NCBI GenBank assembly: GCA_964416645.1
Contig: CAYQEZ010000059.1
Location: 1-7,033, forward strand
Direction: 5' to 3'
Origin: GCA-002282575 sp964416645
Lineage (GTDB): Bacteria; Pseudomonadota; Gammaproteobacteria; Thiomicrospirales; Thiomicrospiraceae
Length of the DNA stretch: 7,033 nucleotides
The position numbers and the translations under genes were made by a program. The stretch's first letter is position 1; each line of letters starts with the position of its first letter. Under the pieces are notes generated by a model. It made no database searches and was not told the DNA's origin. It saw only the letters and a program-made list of their open reading frames with translations. Below are positions 4,723 through 7,033 of the stretch, in pieces.

Positions 4723-6912
4723 ATGTCATTACCCCTTAAATCAATGCCACAAGCCCGTTTATTAGCCGTGGCTATTTCAGCTGTATTGGCTGGTTATTCA
4801 TCACAATTATTTGCTAGCGAAGTGAAAGCTGACAGTAAATCGCTCGATGAATTGGTTGTTACCTCGACCTTAACCGAGAAAAAAGCGTCACAAGTCCCAA
4901 ATAGCGTGAGTAAAATCACTCGTGATGATATGGATAAGCAACAAGTTACTGATATGAAGGACTTGATGCGTTATGAGACAGGTATTTCGACCAGTACCAG
5001 CACCCAATTTCGTGGAGGTAATCAAGGTTATAACATTCGTGGCATTACCGATAATCGCGTCATGATGTTGGTCGATGGTGTTCCCTTGCCAGAGCGTTAC
5101 AGTGGTGCATTTTTTGGTCGTGATTTTGTTGATCCCGAAGGGTTGCAGTCGGTTGAAATTGTCAAAGGACCAGCCTCTAGTCTTTATGGCTCCGATGCCA
5201 TTGGTGGCGTGGTTAGTTTCCGCACCCTTGATCCTAAAGACTTGCTTAAAGGAAAAGAAAATCATGCCTCGATTCGTTTAGGGTATCACGGTGCGAATAA
5301 CGAGAAGTTTGGCACAGTGCGCTTAGCGACAGGTAAAGCAGGTGGTACACAAATGATGGCGATTTATAGTCGTTCATCGGGTGACGAGTTTAGCAATAAA
5401 GGTGATGCTGACATCAAAGGCTATAAGCGTACTAAAGCTAATCCTGCATCCTCTAGTGCGCAAAGCTTATTAACCAAAATCGCGTTCGACCAAGATCCTA
5501 ACAGTAAGTGGTTGTTAACCTTCGATGCCTTTCAATCGAATACCGATATTGACCAACAAACCTTACTTACCTCGCCAGCAATTCAATCAAATATCGCCAC
5601 TGACGAACGTAACCGTTACCGTTTTTCGGTCAATAATGATCGTAAAAATGTGTTGGGTTTAGATAGCTTGGCGTTGAGTGGCTATTACCAAACCAGTCAC
5701 TCAACCAATAAAACCACCATTCGTGCCACCACTTATGTTGAAAACGAAGACAGTCCGCTCAATCAAGACAGCATGGGCATCAGCGCCATTGGTAAGAAAA
5801 AGCTAATTACTGGTGACGTACAGCATTTGGTCACGGGGGGGATTCAGGCGAGTTTGTCTGCCATGGAGCGTATCACCGACAGAGAGCGTAATGGCAGTAA
5901 AACCTTCAGTGTAAGACCAGGTGTTCCTGCTCAAGTATTCCCGCAAAGCGTTTTTCCTAGATCGGATATGACCAAGGTGGGTGCATTTGTTCAGGATGAA
6001 GTGGCTATCGGCAACCTAACCATTGTGCCAGGTGTTCGTTTTGATCACTATACGCTCTCGCCTTCAAGCAATCAAAATTATATTAATGCAGGCGGTGATC
6101 CTAAAGCGATTGGTAAGCAAGAAGGCAGTGCTGTATTACCGCGTTTGGGGTTGGTCTATAGCATTACCCCAGGTATCAGCTGGTTTGCTAACTATGCGCA
6201 AGGTTATCGTGCCCCTGAGCATGCTCAGGTTAATGGTGCTTTCACCAATCGTGCTTCGGGTTATGCACTGGTTGCTAATCCCAATTTAAAAGCCGAAAGC
6301 AGCTATGGACTAGAAACGGGGTTGCGTTTTAATGGTTCAGATCACAGTGCAGAAGTTGTGTTGTTCGATAATCATTATGATGACTTCATCAACAGTAATG
6401 TTTCGCTTGGCACCATTGCTGGTTTGCCTACCTTTCAAGCGCAAAACGTTGATAAAGCTCATATTTATGGTTTAGAAGCTAAAGGACGCTATTTGCTGAA
6501 TAATAATTGGACGCTGCGTGGCTCTTTTGCCTATGCTCATGGCGACAATCAAGTTAATGGTAAGCCTATTGATAGTGTCTTACCAATGACAACGGTGGCA
6601 GGTATTAGTTATAAACCCAATAGTCGTCAATGGGGTACAGAATTTATCACCACCATCGTATCGGCAAAAGATCGTATTAGTGTACCAACCAACTACAAAA
6701 CATCGGCATTTGAAGTTTTCGATCTACTAGCTTGGTATGAGTTTAGCAAACAGACCAAGCTGAATGCGGGTATTTATAATCTAGCTGACACCAAATATAT
6801 TTTATGGAATAACGTAACGGCACTTAATCCCAGTAGTGCAACCAGTTATCAGCCAGATCTTTACTCGCAACCAGGACGCTACGTTAATGTGACCTTACAG
6901 CATCAATTTTAA
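4723..6912 (+). CDS. hmuR: TonB-dependent heme/hemoglobin receptor
   Basis: This 729-aa outer-membrane receptor has a signal peptide at about 1-31 (cleavage near LFA/SE) and a TonB box around LDELVVT (41-47). A plug domain of about 120 residues follows, with YNIRGI and RVMMLVDGVPLPE, ending in VEIVKGPASSLYGSDAIGGVV. A 22-strand-type barrel then ends in Phe (NVTLQHQF). YRAP (495-498) and NPNL (519-522) correspond to the FRAP/NPNL boxes of heme and hemoglobin receptors, with His500 between them as candidate heme ligand. NLADTKYILWNNV near the end also fits that family. GGAG at 4710-4713 is the ribosome-binding site. The gene is probably iron-repressed through the Fur box upstream. A run of seven Gs lies at 5835-5841. 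Whether free heme or hemoglobin is preferred cannot be told from the sequence. Confidence 0.93.
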   Translation: MSLPLKSMPQARLLAVAISAVLAGYSSQLFASEVKADSKSLDELVVTSTLTEKKASQVPNSVSKITRDDMDKQQVTDMKDLMRYETGISTSTSTQFRGGNQGYNIRGITDNRVMMLVDGVPLPERYSGAFFGRDFVDPEGLQSVEIVKGPASSLYGSDAIGGVVSFRTLDPKDLLKGKENHASIRLGYHGANNEKFGTVRLATGKAGGTQMMAIYSRSSGDEFSNKGDADIKGYKRTKANPASSSAQSLLTKIAFDQDPNSKWLLTFDAFQSNTDIDQQTLLTSPAIQSNIATDERNRYRFSVNNDRKNVLGLDSLALSGYYQTSHSTNKTTIRATTYVENEDSPLNQDSMGISAIGKKKLITGDVQHLVTGGIQASLSAMERITDRERNGSKTFSVRPGVPAQVFPQSVFPRSDMTKVGAFVQDEVAIGNLTIVPGVRFDHYTLSPSSNQNYINAGGDPKAIGKQEGSAVLPRLGLVYSITPGISWFANYAQGYRAPEHAQVNGAFTNRASGYALVANPNLKAESSYGLETGLRFNGSDHSAEVVLFDNHYDDFINSNVSLGTIAGLPTFQAQNVDKAHIYGLEAKGRYLLNNNWTLRGSFAYAHGDNQVNGKPIDSVLPMTTVAGISYKPNSRQWGTEFITTIVSAKDRISVPTNYKTSAFEVFDLLAWYEFSKQTKLNAGIYNLADTKYILWNNVTALNPSSATSYQPDLYSQPGRYVNVTLQHQF

Positions 6913-6927
6913 CCGAGGAGGTTAGCC

Positions 6928-7033
6928 ATGCAAAACATGCTGGTTTCCGCACAGGATATTCGTAGCCAAGCCGAGAAGATTAAACTCGAAGAACCTCGCA
7001 TTCGAGAAAGAGATTTAGCGCGACGCTTAGGTA
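6928..7033 (+). CDS. hmuS: Hemin-degrading/heme carrier protein HmuS/HemS family (N-terminal part only)
   Basis: Only the first 35 codons are present; the gene runs off the window. It starts at ATG 6928, 15 nt after the receptor stop, behind a very strong ribosome-binding site GAGGAGGT (6915-6922). The visible peptide has an amphipathic helix with QAEKIKLEEPRIRERDLARRLG. This matches the N-terminal pattern of HemS/ChuS/HmuS proteins, where a charged helix with a conserved RxRDxAxxLG-like segment opens each half. These cytoplasmic proteins bind heme and store, transfer or break it down. The position directly after a heme receptor supports the call, but the heme-binding His is beyond the window. 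Confidence 0.75.
   Translation, partial: MQNMLVSAQDIRSQAEKIKLEEPRIRERDLARRLG

Noticed and set aside
4888..5265. Open reading frame on the minus strand inside the receptor gene
   Set aside because: It lies opposite a clearly conserved coding region and shows no domain, so it is a shadow of the real gene.

Overview
The window is a heme-iron uptake locus, all on the + strand, from what looks like a Gram-negative proteobacterium. AT-rich intergenic DNA, sigma-70-type promoters, a TonB-dependent outer-membrane receptor and a TonB-like protein support this. I would guess a gammaproteobacterium, but I cannot name a genus from the sequence.

Layout. Bases 1-234 hold no gene; they carry a promoter (about 91-131) and a leader containing an unusual repeat element (166-201). 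Then comes an unrecognised 165-aa soluble protein (235-732) that ends before a hairpin and a good intrinsic terminator (782-806), so it is probably its own transcription unit. A second promoter (-10 at 889-894) precedes a tightly packed operon: pseudoazurin (916-1362), a membrane-anchored Met-rich protein with a weak LTxxQ/CpxP-like look (1365-1913), a FecCD-type heme permease HmuU (1913-3004), its ATPase HmuV (3004-3783) and a TonB-like energy transducer (about 3799-4584). Gaps are 2 nt, then two 1-nt overlaps, then about 15 nt. A third promoter, with a probable Fur box over its -10, drives the 729-aa TonB-dependent heme/hemoglobin receptor (4723-6912), followed after 15 nt by the start of a HmuS/HemS-type hemin-handling protein (6928 to beyond the window end).

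How it works together (inference from families): the receptor takes heme across the outer membrane using the local TonB. HmuUV carries it across the inner membrane and HmuS receives it in the cytoplasm. The usual periplasmic heme-binding protein HmuT is not in the window; its place before hmuU is taken by the cupredoxin and the Met-rich anchored protein.

Most notable signal: the unknown gene at 235 and the receptor at 4723 share a two-part control region. The first part is a near-identical 20-bp block around the -35 (17/20). The second is a 34-36 nt leader element made of two direct repeats TAGCCAGCCA flanking a small GACA/TGTC dyad. Each element begins exactly 69 nt upstream of its start codon, while the sequence between promoter and element is not conserved in length. 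This suggests a shared regulatory device, perhaps acting on the RNA, and places the unknown gene in the heme regulon.
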